Of a stretch of 64,000 bases of DNA, positions 56,027-64,000 are shown piece after piece. The DNA is from Colwellia sp. PAMC 21821 (GTDB taxonomy: Bacteria; Pseudomonadota; Gammaproteobacteria; Enterobacterales; Alteromonadaceae). The notes below the pieces were generated by a model that saw only the letters and a program-made list of their open reading frames with translations, did not search any database and was not told the DNA's origin. Position 1 is the first letter of the stretch, and every line of letters begins with the position of its first letter. The translations under genes were made by a program, and so were the position numbers. The stretch lies in assembly GCF_002077175.1 (NCBI RefSeq), contig NZ_CP014943.1, positions 2,542,001-2,606,000 on the forward strand, given 5' to 3'.

Positions 56027-56842
56027 ATGACAGAAAACAAAACATTTAAAGTCGCACTTTTAGGCGTACCATTTGATGATAACTCTTCATTCGAGCGCGG
56101 GCCTGCATTAGCTCCAAGTAAGATTCGTGAAGTGTTAAATCATGGTTCATTAAATGGAGCTACAGAGTTAGGTGTGAATTTGCGCGAGTCGAAGCAATGG
56201 CTTGATGCTGGTGATGTTAATATAGCGCCGTCTGATGATTTCATTGTTGAAATAGAACAACGTTGTGATCAGCTATTATCTGAAAATACCCGGATATTAA
56301 CTTTAGGCGGTGATCACAGTATTAGTTATCCTGTTCTAAAAAGTTATCGCAAATTTTTTGATAAAATAACCATATTACATATTGATGCTCATTCTGATTT
56401 ATATGATTCCTTCAAAGGTAATCGTTACTCAAACGCCTGTCCTTTTGCCCGAGTGATGGAAGACGGTTTATGTGAGCGCCTAGTACAAGTTGGTATACGA
56501 ACGTTAAACTTGCATCAAACCGAGCAAATAACAAAATTTAATGTCGAATCTTTAGAGATGAGACATTGGCCATTATCGCAGCCGTTAATATTTGAGCATC
56601 CTGTGTATCTGTCACTTGATATCGATGGTATTGACCCTGCTTTTGCACCCGGGGTTTCACATCGTGAGCCTGGTGGTTTAACAAGCCGTGAAGTGATCAA
56701 TCTTATCCATCAAATAAATACACCACTTGTCGGCGCTGATATTGTCGAGTTTAATCCTAATAAAGATATCGACAATATGACCGCTCAATTGGCTGCAAAG
56801 CTAGTGAAAGAAGTTGCCGGTAAAATGCTTATTGAGCTCTAG
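56027..56842 (+). CDS. Agmatinase/arginase-family ureohydrolase
   Basis: 271 residues from the ATG preceded by AAAGG; an in-frame ATG at 56003 would add eight residues but has no ribosome site. The binuclear manganese ligands of the ureohydrolase family are present: GGDHS, DAHSDLYD and SLDIDGIDPAFAPG, with the late Glu in DIVEFNP. These enzymes release urea from guanidino compounds (agmatine, arginine, formiminoglutamate, guanidinobutyrate); the motifs alone do not fix the substrate, though agmatinase is the most likely. No other polyamine gene is adjacent. Confidence 0.88.
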   Translation: MTENKTFKVALLGVPFDDNSSFERGPALAPSKIREVLNHGSLNGATELGVNLRESKQWLDAGDVNIAPSDDFIVEIEQRCDQLLSENTRILTLGGDHSISYPVLKSYRKFFDKITILHIDAHSDLYDSFKGNRYSNACPFARVMEDGLCERLVQVGIRTLNLHQTEQITKFNVESLEMRHWPLSQPLIFEHPVYLSLDIDGIDPAFAPGVSHREPGGLTSREVINLIHQINTPLVGADIVEFNPNKDIDNMTAQLAAKLVKEVAGKMLIEL

Positions 56843-56875
56843 ACTTTGTACCCTTTATTTTAGCAAGAATAAAAG

Positions 56876-56909
56876 AACGGCGCTGAACCGGAAGGTATTC
56901 AGCGCCGTT
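56876..56909. terminator. Shared hairpin between convergent genes
   Basis: A perfect 12-bp stem (AACGGCGCTGAA / TTCAGCGCCGTT) with a 10-nt loop lies between the ureohydrolase and the EamA transporter. The minus-strand side is followed by CTTTTATTCTT, so it suits the transporter better; the plus-strand side has no T-run. Confidence 0.7.
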
Positions 56910-56977
56910 GTGCAAAGAGCACTTAGTGGTAAGTGAACTGCGTAAAAAGTTTATCTGTTTGGTAAAGTTAAATATGC

Positions 56978-57943
56978 TTATAAGCGCTGTGCTTTCATGT
57001 TCGTGTGCTCAATATTCGGTTGTTCTGTTTTATAATCATGCGCTTGTGTAAGGTTATCATTTGGTAACGGCTTCTTCGTCCGAATAAGCACCACCAGGTT
57101 ACCAGCTAAGATAAAGAATAAGCCTGCAAAGGTATATGTAGACCAAGCAAACCCTTCAACAATCGTTGAAATGATAACAGCGACCGCTGGAAACATAATC
57201 GAAGCATAAGATGCCTTGTGAGCACCAATATTATTGAGTAATGTTAAGTAGCTAGCAAACGCAATAACAGAGCCAAAAATAGTCAAATAAAGTAATGAGC
57301 TAACGTAGGGGAATGTATAGTCAAAGTTGAAGTTTTTACCTTGAATAACAACGACTACCGCCATAAAAATTGCACCGTATGCCATCCCCCATGCCATTGC
57401 AGGTATAAGTGGTAATTTCATTTGCTGATTCTTCATTGACAACATGTTGCCTGTAGATGCGATCAAAGTCCCCATTATGCAAAGCCCTAAACCTAATAAG
57501 GTCTCGGGACCTAACTGAGTGTCACTTATTTGAGGCCAAAATAGTGTCACAATGCCTAATAACCCCAACGCACCGCCGACATAGACTTGTTGTGTTATTT
57601 TAGTGCCATACCAAATTCGAGCATTGAAAACGTTAAAAAACATGATCATTGAAAAGGCAATGCAAGTTAATGCCGAATTAATGTGTTGTTGTGCAGAGTA
57701 GAGAAAATAGTAGTTGAAGCTAAATAAAGTGATGCCAAAAAGGAAAAACTGCAAATGATGGCGCAACGAAAACTGTAAAGTTAAGCCTTTAAATTTACAG
57801 TAGGTAAATAAAATAATAGCCGCCAAACCAAAACGATAGACAATAGAAACCTCTGGTTCAACACCACCTAATTGGTAATTGATTGCTATCCAGGTAGATC
57901 CCCATATCAACACGGTAATTATGTATAAAAATGTGTTGTTCAT
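56978..57943 (-). CDS. EamA/DMT family transporter
   Basis: 321 residues with ten predicted membrane helices in two EamA repeats (beginning YIITVLIWGSTWIAINYQLG and, in the second half, around MSMKNQ..IPAMAWGMAYGA). DMT exporters of this kind move amino acids or related metabolites out across the inner membrane. It is divergent from a MocR-type regulator, a common pairing in which the PLP-dependent regulator controls the exporter. The substrate is unknown. Confidence 0.9.
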   Translation of the reverse strand: MNNTFLYIITVLIWGSTWIAINYQLGGVEPEVSIVYRFGLAAIILFTYCKFKGLTLQFSLRHHLQFFLFGITLFSFNYYFLYSAQQHINSALTCIAFSMIMFFNVFNARIWYGTKITQQVYVGGALGLLGIVTLFWPQISDTQLGPETLLGLGLCIMGTLIASTGNMLSMKNQQMKLPLIPAMAWGMAYGAIFMAVVVVIQGKNFNFDYTFPYVSSLLYLTIFGSVIAFASYLTLLNNIGAHKASYASIMFPAVAVIISTIVEGFAWSTYTFAGLFFILAGNLVVLIRTKKPLPNDNLTQAHDYKTEQPNIEHTNMKAQRL

Positions 57944-58459
57944 TTTAATCCCTTAGCGGTATAGCAAGCGAAAAATTCGCTGTGAAAAAGTAAGTTATAT
58001 CCATTTTATTAATTAAGTGATCTACTTTTTTATGAGGAAAATTGGATAATGACAGGGCATAAAATTTAGTCAGTAGTTATGCTACTTATAAATTTTATAA
58101 CGCCGTAGTTATTCATATTAACTATTAAAAATGAGTAGCTAATTAATCAATCGCATATTGCCGCAGATGATTGCTTGCAACGTTCTAGCTTCGGTTTTTA
58201 TGTTGCTTATGTTGTTTATTAATGAATAAGAAGCACAGCAAAGTGTCCATGCGACGACATAGTACTGCACTTTTGTATACGGTATTTCCGCGATAATGCA
58301 ATATCGATATCTTTGCTAAGTATTCACCGTAAATTCAATTTAGGTTTCAACTTCAACAGAACTTTCTGCCGAAACTGCCCACTCGTCATGCATAGACATT
58401 TTACCGATTTTTTGTTTTAATAACATACACAGAAAAATAAAAATGCAACCTATACAGTT
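57944..58459. promoter_or_regulatory. Divergent control region between the EamA transporter and the MocR-type regulator
   Basis: 516 bp without a gene. It must contain both promoters. It includes similarity B (58109-58160), which matches 53320-53370. No defined operator was recognised. No ribosome site precedes the regulator's ATG at 58460; TATACA (58451) lies too close to the ATG for a normal leader. Confidence 0.45.
58109..58160. repeat. Short dispersed similarity, copy B
   Basis: TTCATATTAACTATTAAAAA and the following TAATTAATCAA correspond to copy A at 53320-53370. Confidence 0.4.
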
Positions 58460-59905
58460 ATGCGATTAGTTGACAAGTCTGCTCCCGACTTCTTATATCA
58501 ACAAGTGATCGACTTTGTTGAATATCAGGAGAAAATTGGTGCCATAAAGCCAGGTGATAAACTGCCAAGTTTACGTAAGCTTAGTCGACAATTTGAGATT
58601 AGCGTGCCGACAGTGAAACAGGCATATCTTGAACTTGAGCGTCAAGGTGCTATTTCAGCACGCCCACAGTCGGGTTATTATTTAAAAGCTAGACAAGCAC
58701 GTACGTTATTACCAATGCGCGCTAAATGGGCTAGCTGCGAGCCTGTTGAAATATCATGCCGCAGCTTAATCGAACAGGTTTATGAAGCCGTGCACATGCA
58801 TGATTCAGTTGCCTTAGGTATTTCCAATCCGGTACATGCACATCCTCCTGATAAAACACTTGCGAGAATGATGCGCTCGGTGCTGAGCCGAGTTTCTGAA
58901 AAAGCCGTGAGTTATGGTCCTATTAATGGCGATCCTAAATTACGCATGAATCTAGCTTTTCGTTATCAAGAACATGGTGTTTTGGTTAACCACGAAGATT
59001 TAATTATTACTAATGGTGCACAAGAAGCTCTATCTATTGCATTACAGTGCGTTGCCGAACGAGGTGATATTGTTGCTGTTGAATCTCCTTGCTACTTCGG
59101 CCTAATTGAACTTATTGAAAGTCTTGGAATGAAGGTTTTAGAAGTTTATACCTGTACAGAAGAGGGCGTATGTGTCGCCGAATTAGCTAAAGTTATTGAG
59201 CAACATCCGGTCAAAGCATGTTTGTTTTCAACTGCGATTAGCAACCCGTTAGGGTCAATGATGCTTGATAATGAACGACAAGCAATGGTCAAGTTGCTGG
59301 AGAGAAATAACATAGCGTTAATAGAGGATGAAGTTTATAGCGATTTGTATTTTACTGAGCACCGACCTGTGCCGGCACAGTTATATTCAGAAAAAGGTTT
59401 AGTATTAACGTGTTCATCTTTTTCAAAAACAGCGGCACCAGGTTATCGCGTAGGTTGGTTGTTACCCGGTAAATTTGAAGAAAAAGCTAAGCGTATTAAA
59501 AGGGCGCAATCGTGTTCTACCTCCATGTTACAGCAATGGACATTAAGCGATTACTTAATGAGTGGTGAGTACGATAGGCATTTACAGGTACTTAGAAAAA
59601 CCCTGCGCTATAACTGTGAGCGAATGCGTGCGTTAATCGCACAGTATTTTCCAGAACAAGTGTGTATTTCAAAGCCTAAAGGCGGCAGTGTTTTGTGGGT
59701 TCGTTGTCGCTCACATGTTGATACCAGCCAGTTTTTTAAACAAGCCATTGCTCAGGGGGTAAACTTTGCACCGGGAGAAATTTTTTCACCTTCTGGAAAG
59801 TATAAAAACTATATGCGCATTAGCTACGGTGTGCAGTGGAGCGAAAAAATAGACCAAGCTATACAGGTACTTGGTAAGTTAGTTCATGATTATCCTGAAT
59901 CGTAA
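58460..59905 (+). CDS. MocR/PdxR-type regulator (GntR helix-turn-helix fused to an aminotransferase-like domain)
   Basis: 481 residues. The N-terminal GntR winged helix (about 5-75: LPSLRKLSRQFEISVPTVKQAY) is fused by a linker to a fold-type I aminotransferase domain with the PLP-binding Lys in SSFSKTAAPGYRVGW and the phosphate/ring contacts in TNGAQEAL and NPLG. Such proteins are transcription factors that sense a metabolite through PLP rather than metabolic enzymes. It is divergent from the EamA exporter and 21 bp upstream of an MFS pump, so it may control both. Confidence 0.93.
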   Translation: MRLVDKSAPDFLYQQVIDFVEYQEKIGAIKPGDKLPSLRKLSRQFEISVPTVKQAYLELERQGAISARPQSGYYLKARQARTLLPMRAKWASCEPVEISCRSLIEQVYEAVHMHDSVALGISNPVHAHPPDKTLARMMRSVLSRVSEKAVSYGPINGDPKLRMNLAFRYQEHGVLVNHEDLIITNGAQEALSIALQCVAERGDIVAVESPCYFGLIELIESLGMKVLEVYTCTEEGVCVAELAKVIEQHPVKACLFSTAISNPLGSMMLDNERQAMVKLLERNNIALIEDEVYSDLYFTEHRPVPAQLYSEKGLVLTCSSFSKTAAPGYRVGWLLPGKFEEKAKRIKRAQSCSTSMLQQWTLSDYLMSGEYDRHLQVLRKTLRYNCERMRALIAQYFPEQVCISKPKGGSVLWVRCRSHVDTSQFFKQAIAQGVNFAPGEIFSPSGKYKNYMRISYGVQWSEKIDQAIQVLGKLVHDYPES

Positions 59906-59926
59906 AAACACTAGGAAAAAGTACCA

Positions 59927-61120
59927 GTGACAGAGCACAACGGAAAAATATCTTTAACATTAATATTACCTTTATTAGCCGCGATAATCGCGGTTTCTCC
60001 TTTAGCCATTGATATGTATTTGCCTGCCATGCCAGAGCTTGCTGAGTATTTTTCGACAAAAATGCCGTTGGTGCAAAACAGTTTAAGTATTTATTTATTA
60101 GGTTATGCTGTTGGGCTCTTAGTTTTTGGACCGATGGCAGACAAATACTCTCGTCGAACGTTAGTTATGATTGGCTTATTGGGCTTTATATTGACAACGT
60201 TGGCATTAACATTGGCACAAAACATTGAACAATTTATCGCCTTACGATTTTTCCAAGCATTCATCAGTAGCGCTGCGACTGTAGTTGTGCCTGGAATTAT
60301 TCGACAGCTTTACGGTAAAGATACTGCAAAAGGATTATCGTATGTCAGCATGATCATGATGCTGGCGCCAATGATAGCCCCCAGTATTGGCAGTATATTG
60401 CTGCTGGATAGTTGGCAAATGATATTTTATGTCTTGGCGGGGTATGCGTTTATTGTTTTTATTTGCAGCTATTTTTACTTACCTGATGTTAAAACCGCTA
60501 AAACAACTGCGACTTATAGTGTAATTAAACGTTATAAAATTGTTTTTAGTAACCGTGCCGCCCGTTTCGATTTATTGACTATTATGATGGTGTCGTTAGC
60601 TTTTTTCAGCTATATAACCGCTATTCCATTTGTATATTTAACCATATTCAAGGTGTCTGAATTTGAGTTTAGTGTGTTATTTGCTATTAATGTTTTGGCT
60701 TTAATGTGTGCACACTTTATTAATACAAGGTTGGTCGGCCGAGTAGGCTCTCGAAAAATGTTACGTTTTGGTGTCACACTAGCAGGCGTGGCGGCAACAA
60801 GCTTATTGATAGCTAATATATTTACTTTACCTCTACTATATTATGTCTTGGCAATTTTACCGTTAATGGGCAGCTTATCGATGATTTCGGTTAATGCTGA
60901 CGCCTTAATTTTACAAGAGTTTGTTGAACATACCGGCACTGCTACAGCAGTAAATGGCACTTTACGTTTTGGTATTGGCGCGCTTGCAGGGCCTATTTTA
61001 GCTGTGTTTTATGATGGCAGTACCTTACCTTTTGTACTTTTGATGGCAGGGTCTATTTATCTTGTTATTATCTGTCAGTTAATACGAAGTCGGCAGAATA
61101 GTTCGATTGAGGAAGTATAA
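59927..61120 (+). CDS. Bcr/CflA-type multidrug MFS transporter
   Basis: 397 residues with twelve membrane helices. The N-terminal SPLAIDMYLPAMPELA and the loop FGPMADKYSRRT are hallmarks of the Bcr/CflA drug-resistance group. The start is GTG with AGGAAA about 10 bp upstream. It follows the MocR-type regulator by 21 bp, probably in one operon. It should be a proton-driven exporter; candidate substrates include sulfonamides, bicyclomycin, or the same metabolite handled by the EamA exporter. Confidence 0.9.
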   Translation: MTEHNGKISLTLILPLLAAIIAVSPLAIDMYLPAMPELAEYFSTKMPLVQNSLSIYLLGYAVGLLVFGPMADKYSRRTLVMIGLLGFILTTLALTLAQNIEQFIALRFFQAFISSAATVVVPGIIRQLYGKDTAKGLSYVSMIMMLAPMIAPSIGSILLLDSWQMIFYVLAGYAFIVFICSYFYLPDVKTAKTTATYSVIKRYKIVFSNRAARFDLLTIMMVSLAFFSYITAIPFVYLTIFKVSEFEFSVLFAINVLALMCAHFINTRLVGRVGSRKMLRFGVTLAGVAATSLLIANIFTLPLLYYVLAILPLMGSLSMISVNADALILQEFVEHTGTATAVNGTLRFGIGALAGPILAVFYDGSTLPFVLLMAGSIYLVIICQLIRSRQNSSIEEV

Positions 61121-61209
61121 AAAATTATAGCCAGATTTTTAATGGCTTATGGTTAATGGGGTATGGCACGATTAAAAATTTAAATCATAATCATCATTGC
61201 CTGATAAGG

Positions 61210-61383
61210 TTAATCGTCAATTTTAGGGAGGGTCTGATCTTCGGCGGCTTTTAATGCCACTTGCTGTAAGCGCCACTTTTTTCGCTCTGCGTAGTAATGA
61301 TCCCACACACAAGGGTTACATGCACCACCACCACAACAGTCGTCATCGGCTGGAGGTAAAGGTTTTTCTAGTAATTCAGTCAT
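61210..61383 (-). CDS. Small Cys-rich oxidoreductase-like domain protein
   Basis: 57 residues, running from ATG at 61383 to TAA at 61210. The core DDDCCGGGACNPCVWDHYY matches the oxidoreductase-like N-terminal motif (CCGSGCxxCVWDxY) found in short bacterial proteins and at the start of some larger eukaryotic ones. Four Cys in a compact pattern suggest metal or cluster binding; no activity is established. It is a separate minus-strand gene between the MFS gene and accC, and its size makes it easy to miss. Confidence 0.85.
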   Translation of the reverse strand: MTELLEKPLPPADDDCCGGGACNPCVWDHYYAERKKWRLQQVALKAAEDQTLPKIDD

Positions 61384-61423
61384 AAGGTTTACAGCGTTAT
61401 TCTATTGTTAAATTTATTATAAA

Positions 61424-61455
61424 TAAAAAAAGCTCTGCACGCAGAGCTTTTTTTC
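61424..61455 (-). terminator. Terminator of the aroQ-accBC operon
   Basis: AAAAAGCTCTGC / GCAGAGCTTTTT near-perfect stem with T-runs on both strands, 18 bp past accC. Confidence 0.9.
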
Positions 61456-61472
61456 AGATAACAGCTTTAGTT

Positions 61473-62819
61473 TTATTCTAACTCAGAAAGCTTCTTTTCA
61501 AGGTAGTGAATATTAGCTCCACCATTGATAAAGCCTTGGTCACTTAAAATGTCTTGGTGCAAAGCAATGTTGGTTCTAATGCCATCAATAACCAATTCAC
61601 TCAATGCATTACGCATACGGGCAATAGCAACATCACGGTTATCACCCCAAGTGATCAACTTACCGATCATGGAATCGTAATGTGGAGGCACTGAGTAATC
61701 TGCATAAATATGCGAATCCCAACGAACACCTAAGCCACCTGGAGAATGAAAACGCGTTATTTTACCAGGAGATGGGATGAATGAACGTGGATCTTCAGCG
61801 TTGATTCGACACTCAATTGAATGGCCCGATATTTTAATATCGTCTTGCGTATAAGACAGTGGTTGGCCAGCAGCAACACGAAGTTGCTCTTTGATCAAAT
61901 CAACACCAGTAACCATTTCAGTTACAGGATGCTCTACTTGAATACGCGTATTCATTTCAATGAAATAGAACTCGCCGTTCTCATATAAAAATTCAAAGGT
62001 ACCCGCACCACGATAGTTGATTTTGATACAGGCATTACAACAGCGCTCACCAATTTTCGCACGCATTTCAGGTGTTATACCAGGGGCTGGCGCTTCTTCA
62101 ACTACTTTTTGGTGACGACGTTGCATTGAACAGTCGCGCTCACCTAAGTGAATTGCACCACCTTGACCATCGGCCATAATTTGAATTTCAACATGACGTG
62201 GGTTTTCTAGGAATTTCTCCATGTAAACCACATCATTATTGAAAGTTGCTCGCGCTTCAGTTTTTGTTAACTGAATAGATTCAATTAAATCTTCTTCATT
62301 GCGAACAACGCGCATACCACGACCACCACCGCCGCCAGAGGCTTTGATGATTACTGGATAGCCAATGCGTCTACCGTGCGCTAAATTTGCTTCAGCATCT
62401 GAAGTTAATGGGCCATCAGAACCCGGTACACAAGGCACGCCAGCGGCTTTCATCGCTTTGATTGCTGAAACTTTATCACCCATCAAACGGATACTTTCCG
62501 CCTTTGGTCCAATAAATGCAAAACCAGATTTTTCTACTTGTTCTGCAAAATCAGCATTTTCCGCAAGGAAACCATAACCTGGATGAATCGCTACAGCGTC
62601 AGTTACTTCTGCTGCAGTAATAATAGCTGGAATGTTTAAATAACTATCCATCGCCGAAGGTTTACCAATACAGATGGTTTCGTCGGCTAATAATACGTGT
62701 TTAAGACTTTTATCGGCCGTTGAATGCACAGCAACCGTTTTAATGCCAAGCTCTTTACAAGCACGTAATATTCTTAAGGCAATTTCGCCGCGATTGGCGA
62801 TAACAACTTTATCTAACAT
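61473..62819 (-). CDS. accC: Biotin carboxylase subunit of acetyl-CoA carboxylase
   Basis: 448 residues, the normal length. It carboxylates biotin on AccB using ATP and bicarbonate, for malonyl-CoA synthesis. The ATP-grasp elements are intact: the glycine loop [41 protein letters not shown] and RINAEDP. It starts 23 bp after accB, and the operon ends at a strong terminator. Confidence 0.98.
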   Translation of the reverse strand: MLDKVVIANRGEIALRILRACKELGIKTVAVHSTADKSLKHVLLADETICIGKPSAMDSYLNIPAIITAAEVTDAVAIHPGYGFLAENADFAEQVEKSGFAFIGPKAESIRLMGDKVSAIKAMKAAGVPCVPGSDGPLTSDAEANLAHGRRIGYPVIIKASGGGGGRGMRVVRNEEDLIESIQLTKTEARATFNNDVVYMEKFLENPRHVEIQIMADGQGGAIHLGERDCSMQRRHQKVVEEAPAPGITPEMRAKIGERCCNACIKINYRGAGTFEFLYENGEFYFIEMNTRIQVEHPVTEMVTGVDLIKEQLRVAAGQPLSYTQDDIKISGHSIECRINAEDPRSFIPSPGKITRFHSPGGLGVRWDSHIYADYSVPPHYDSMIGKLITWGDNRDVAIARMRNALSELVIDGIRTNIALHQDILSDQGFINGGANIHYLEKKLSELE

Positions 62820-62842
62820 GAAAATACCCTTAATGGTTGGGC

Positions 62843-63283
62843 TTATTCAATGATGAATAGCGGTTGATCAAATTCAATAGCGTCTTCGTTTACCGCTAAA
62901 ATTTGTTTGATTACACCTGATTTATCGGCTTCGATTTGGTTCATCATTTTCATCGCTTCTAGGATACATAAGGTATCGCCAGAATTAACGTGCTGGCCAA
63001 CTTCAACAAATGCAGGTGCATCAGGAGAACCGGCAGAATAGAAAGTACCTACCATTGGAGAGCGAACAATATGCCCAGTTACTACTGGAGCAGCAGCTTC
63101 GGTTGCAGCAACAGGAGCGGCAATTGGCGCAGGAGCAGGCGCTGCATGCATCATCGGAGCCGCGTGCATAATTGTACCGCCACGGCTAATGCGTACTGAT
63201 TCTTCACCTTCAGAAATTTCTAATTCGTTGATGCCAGACTCTTCAACCAATTCAATTAACTTTTTAATTTTACGAATATCCAT
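62843..63283 (-). CDS. accB: Biotin carboxyl carrier protein of acetyl-CoA carboxylase
   Basis: 146 residues from the ATG at [13 protein letters not shown], the conserved BCCP start, with AAGG 7 bp upstream. The frame is open further to 63367 but the extra 28 residues are not family-like. A flexible Ala/Pro-rich linker (about 48-70) leads to the biotinyl domain with the biotin-accepting Lys in EAMKMM. It carries biotin between AccC and the carboxyltransferase. Confidence 0.97.
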   Translation of the reverse strand: MDIRKIKKLIELVEESGINELEISEGEESVRISRGGTIMHAAPMMHAAPAPAPIAAPVAATEAAAPVVTGHIVRSPMVGTFYSAGSPDAPAFVEVGQHVNSGDTLCILEAMKMMNQIEADKSGVIKQILAVNEDAIEFDQPLFIIE

Positions 63284-63414
63284 TTGAATACCTTTTTTAT
63301 CATTATTAAATTTATGTGTGAAACTTAAATGAACAGTGCCACTTAAGTGTTTATTTACTTTTCCCAACTGGACATAATTACGACTACGTGAGCAATAATT
63401 TCATCCGTTTGGTG

Positions 63415-63867
63415 TTATTTGTTTTTTTCTAACCAATTTGTTGCAGCAGCCAAGGCATATTCATAACCTTTGGCTCCTAAGCCGCTAATAACGCCGACGG
63501 CAATATCGGATAAATATGAATGCTGCCTAAATGACTCTCGCGCATGCACATTGGATAAATGTACTTCAATAAAGGGTATGTTAACTGATAACAATGCATC
63601 CCTGAGCGCAACACTGGTATGCGTAAAAGCAGCAGGATTTATTATAATAAAGTCTACCTTTTCAAAACTTGCATGAATTTCGTCAAGTAATACATGCTCA
63701 GCATTTGACTGTTTATGACTTAGCTCTACATTTATTTCATTGGCAATGCTTGCTAGGTTTGTCATAATTTCAGTTAACGATAATGAACCATAAATAGTAG
63801 GCTCACGCTTTCCCAACATATTTAAGTTAGGACCATTTAGAACTAAAATGTTAAACTTTGTAGTCAT
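63415..63867 (-). CDS. aroQ: 3-dehydroquinate dehydratase, type II
   Basis: 150 residues from the ATG at [14 protein letters not shown], chosen because AroQ proteins begin this way; an upstream in-frame ATG at 63885 adds six residues, and neither has a strong ribosome site. It converts 3-dehydroquinate to 3-dehydroshikimate in aromatic amino acid synthesis. The catalytic loop Tyr is in KREPTIYG, with [16 protein letters not shown] and [15 protein letters not shown] for substrate binding. The aroQ-accB-accC order is common in gammaproteobacteria. The promoter is probably near the window end (a minus-strand TATAAT at 63982-63977 is a candidate -10). Confidence 0.95.
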   Translation of the reverse strand: MTTKFNILVLNGPNLNMLGKREPTIYGSLSLTEIMTNLASIANEINVELSHKQSNAEHVLLDEIHASFEKVDFIIINPAAFTHTSVALRDALLSVNIPFIEVHLSNVHARESFRQHSYLSDIAVGVISGLGAKGYEYALAAATNWLEKNK

Positions 63868-64000
63868 CTTCGGTAAAAACACCATAATTGATATGCAATA
63901 ATAGCATCATGTCACATTTAACTATGTGATTGAATTAATTTTGACGAAATTTCAAAATTAATCTCATTTGACGATTATTATAGTGTTTTCGCAGAATATA

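Overview
The window is a chromosomal segment of a low-G+C marine gammaproteobacterium, most likely of the Colwelliaceae (Colwellia/Thalassotalea type, order Alteromonadales). This rests on the character of the 16S rRNA gene, the AT-rich intergenic DNA, and gene neighbourhoods typical of the order (fadBA, aroQ-accB-accC, cysJIH, gbsR-cydAB). No phage, plasmid or CRISPR signal is visible; the only autonomous mobile element is one complete IS10-like insertion sequence.

Layout. (1) 1-18.1 kb, minus strand: a two-gene surface locus. A giant secreted protein (about 4,480 residues over two frames) has about 22 DUF11-like modules, of which 14 form a regular array of about 156-residue repeats. These are followed by SdrD_B/carboxypeptidase-regulatory-like modules and a C-terminal OmpA-type peptidoglycan-binding domain. 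It is translationally coupled (TAATG) to a 1,250-residue protein with a predicted outer-membrane beta-barrel. The signal peptide of the giant protein lies in another frame: a +1 shift at a TTT-TAG site separates it from the body. A 147-bp perfectly phased 7-bp tandem repeat lies beyond the barrel gene. (2) 18.1-18.5 kb: an RRM protein with two N-terminal membrane segments. (3) 18.5-25.35 kb: a complete rrn operon (two promoters, boxA sites, 16S, tRNA-Ile(GAU), tRNA-Ala(UGC), 23S, 5S, terminator) with long RNase III processing stems. (4) 25.3-27.5 kb: the post-5S terminator segment repeated in tandem, two copies of a palindromic mini-element inside it, and an IS10-like element (25648-26981, 9-bp target duplication) inserted in one mini-element.

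(5) 27.8-32.2 kb: cysJIH for assimilatory sulfate reduction. (6) 32.2-37.6 kb: a TIGR03899-type protein, a REC-DUF3369-GGDEF-EAL response regulator with degenerate GGDEF and intact EAL, an MFS transporter and a MazG-like protein. (7) 37.8-41.2 kb: fadBA. (8) 41.3-46.8 kb: a GNAT acetyltransferase, a lipoprotein prolyl oligopeptidase, a divergent LysR/PACE-efflux pair, and a family II pyrophosphatase. (9) 47-50.1 kb: gbsR-type regulator and short-Q-loop cytochrome bd genes, with an FNR-like box upstream. (10) 50.4-56.9 kb: an Aer-like chemoreceptor, fructose-1,6-bisphosphatase, a large zinc metalloprotease and an agmatinase/arginase-family enzyme. (11) 56.9-61.4 kb: an EamA exporter divergent from a MocR-type regulator, a Bcr/CflA-type MFS pump, and a 57-residue Cys-rich protein. 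(12) 61.4-64 kb: aroQ-accB-accC.

Most of the window is core metabolism. The best candidate for something not well described is the giant repeat protein/beta-barrel pair, with its frame break and higher-order internal duplication. The tandem rrn-terminator array and several short tandem repeats are secondary points of interest. All functional calls come from reading the sequence without database searches.
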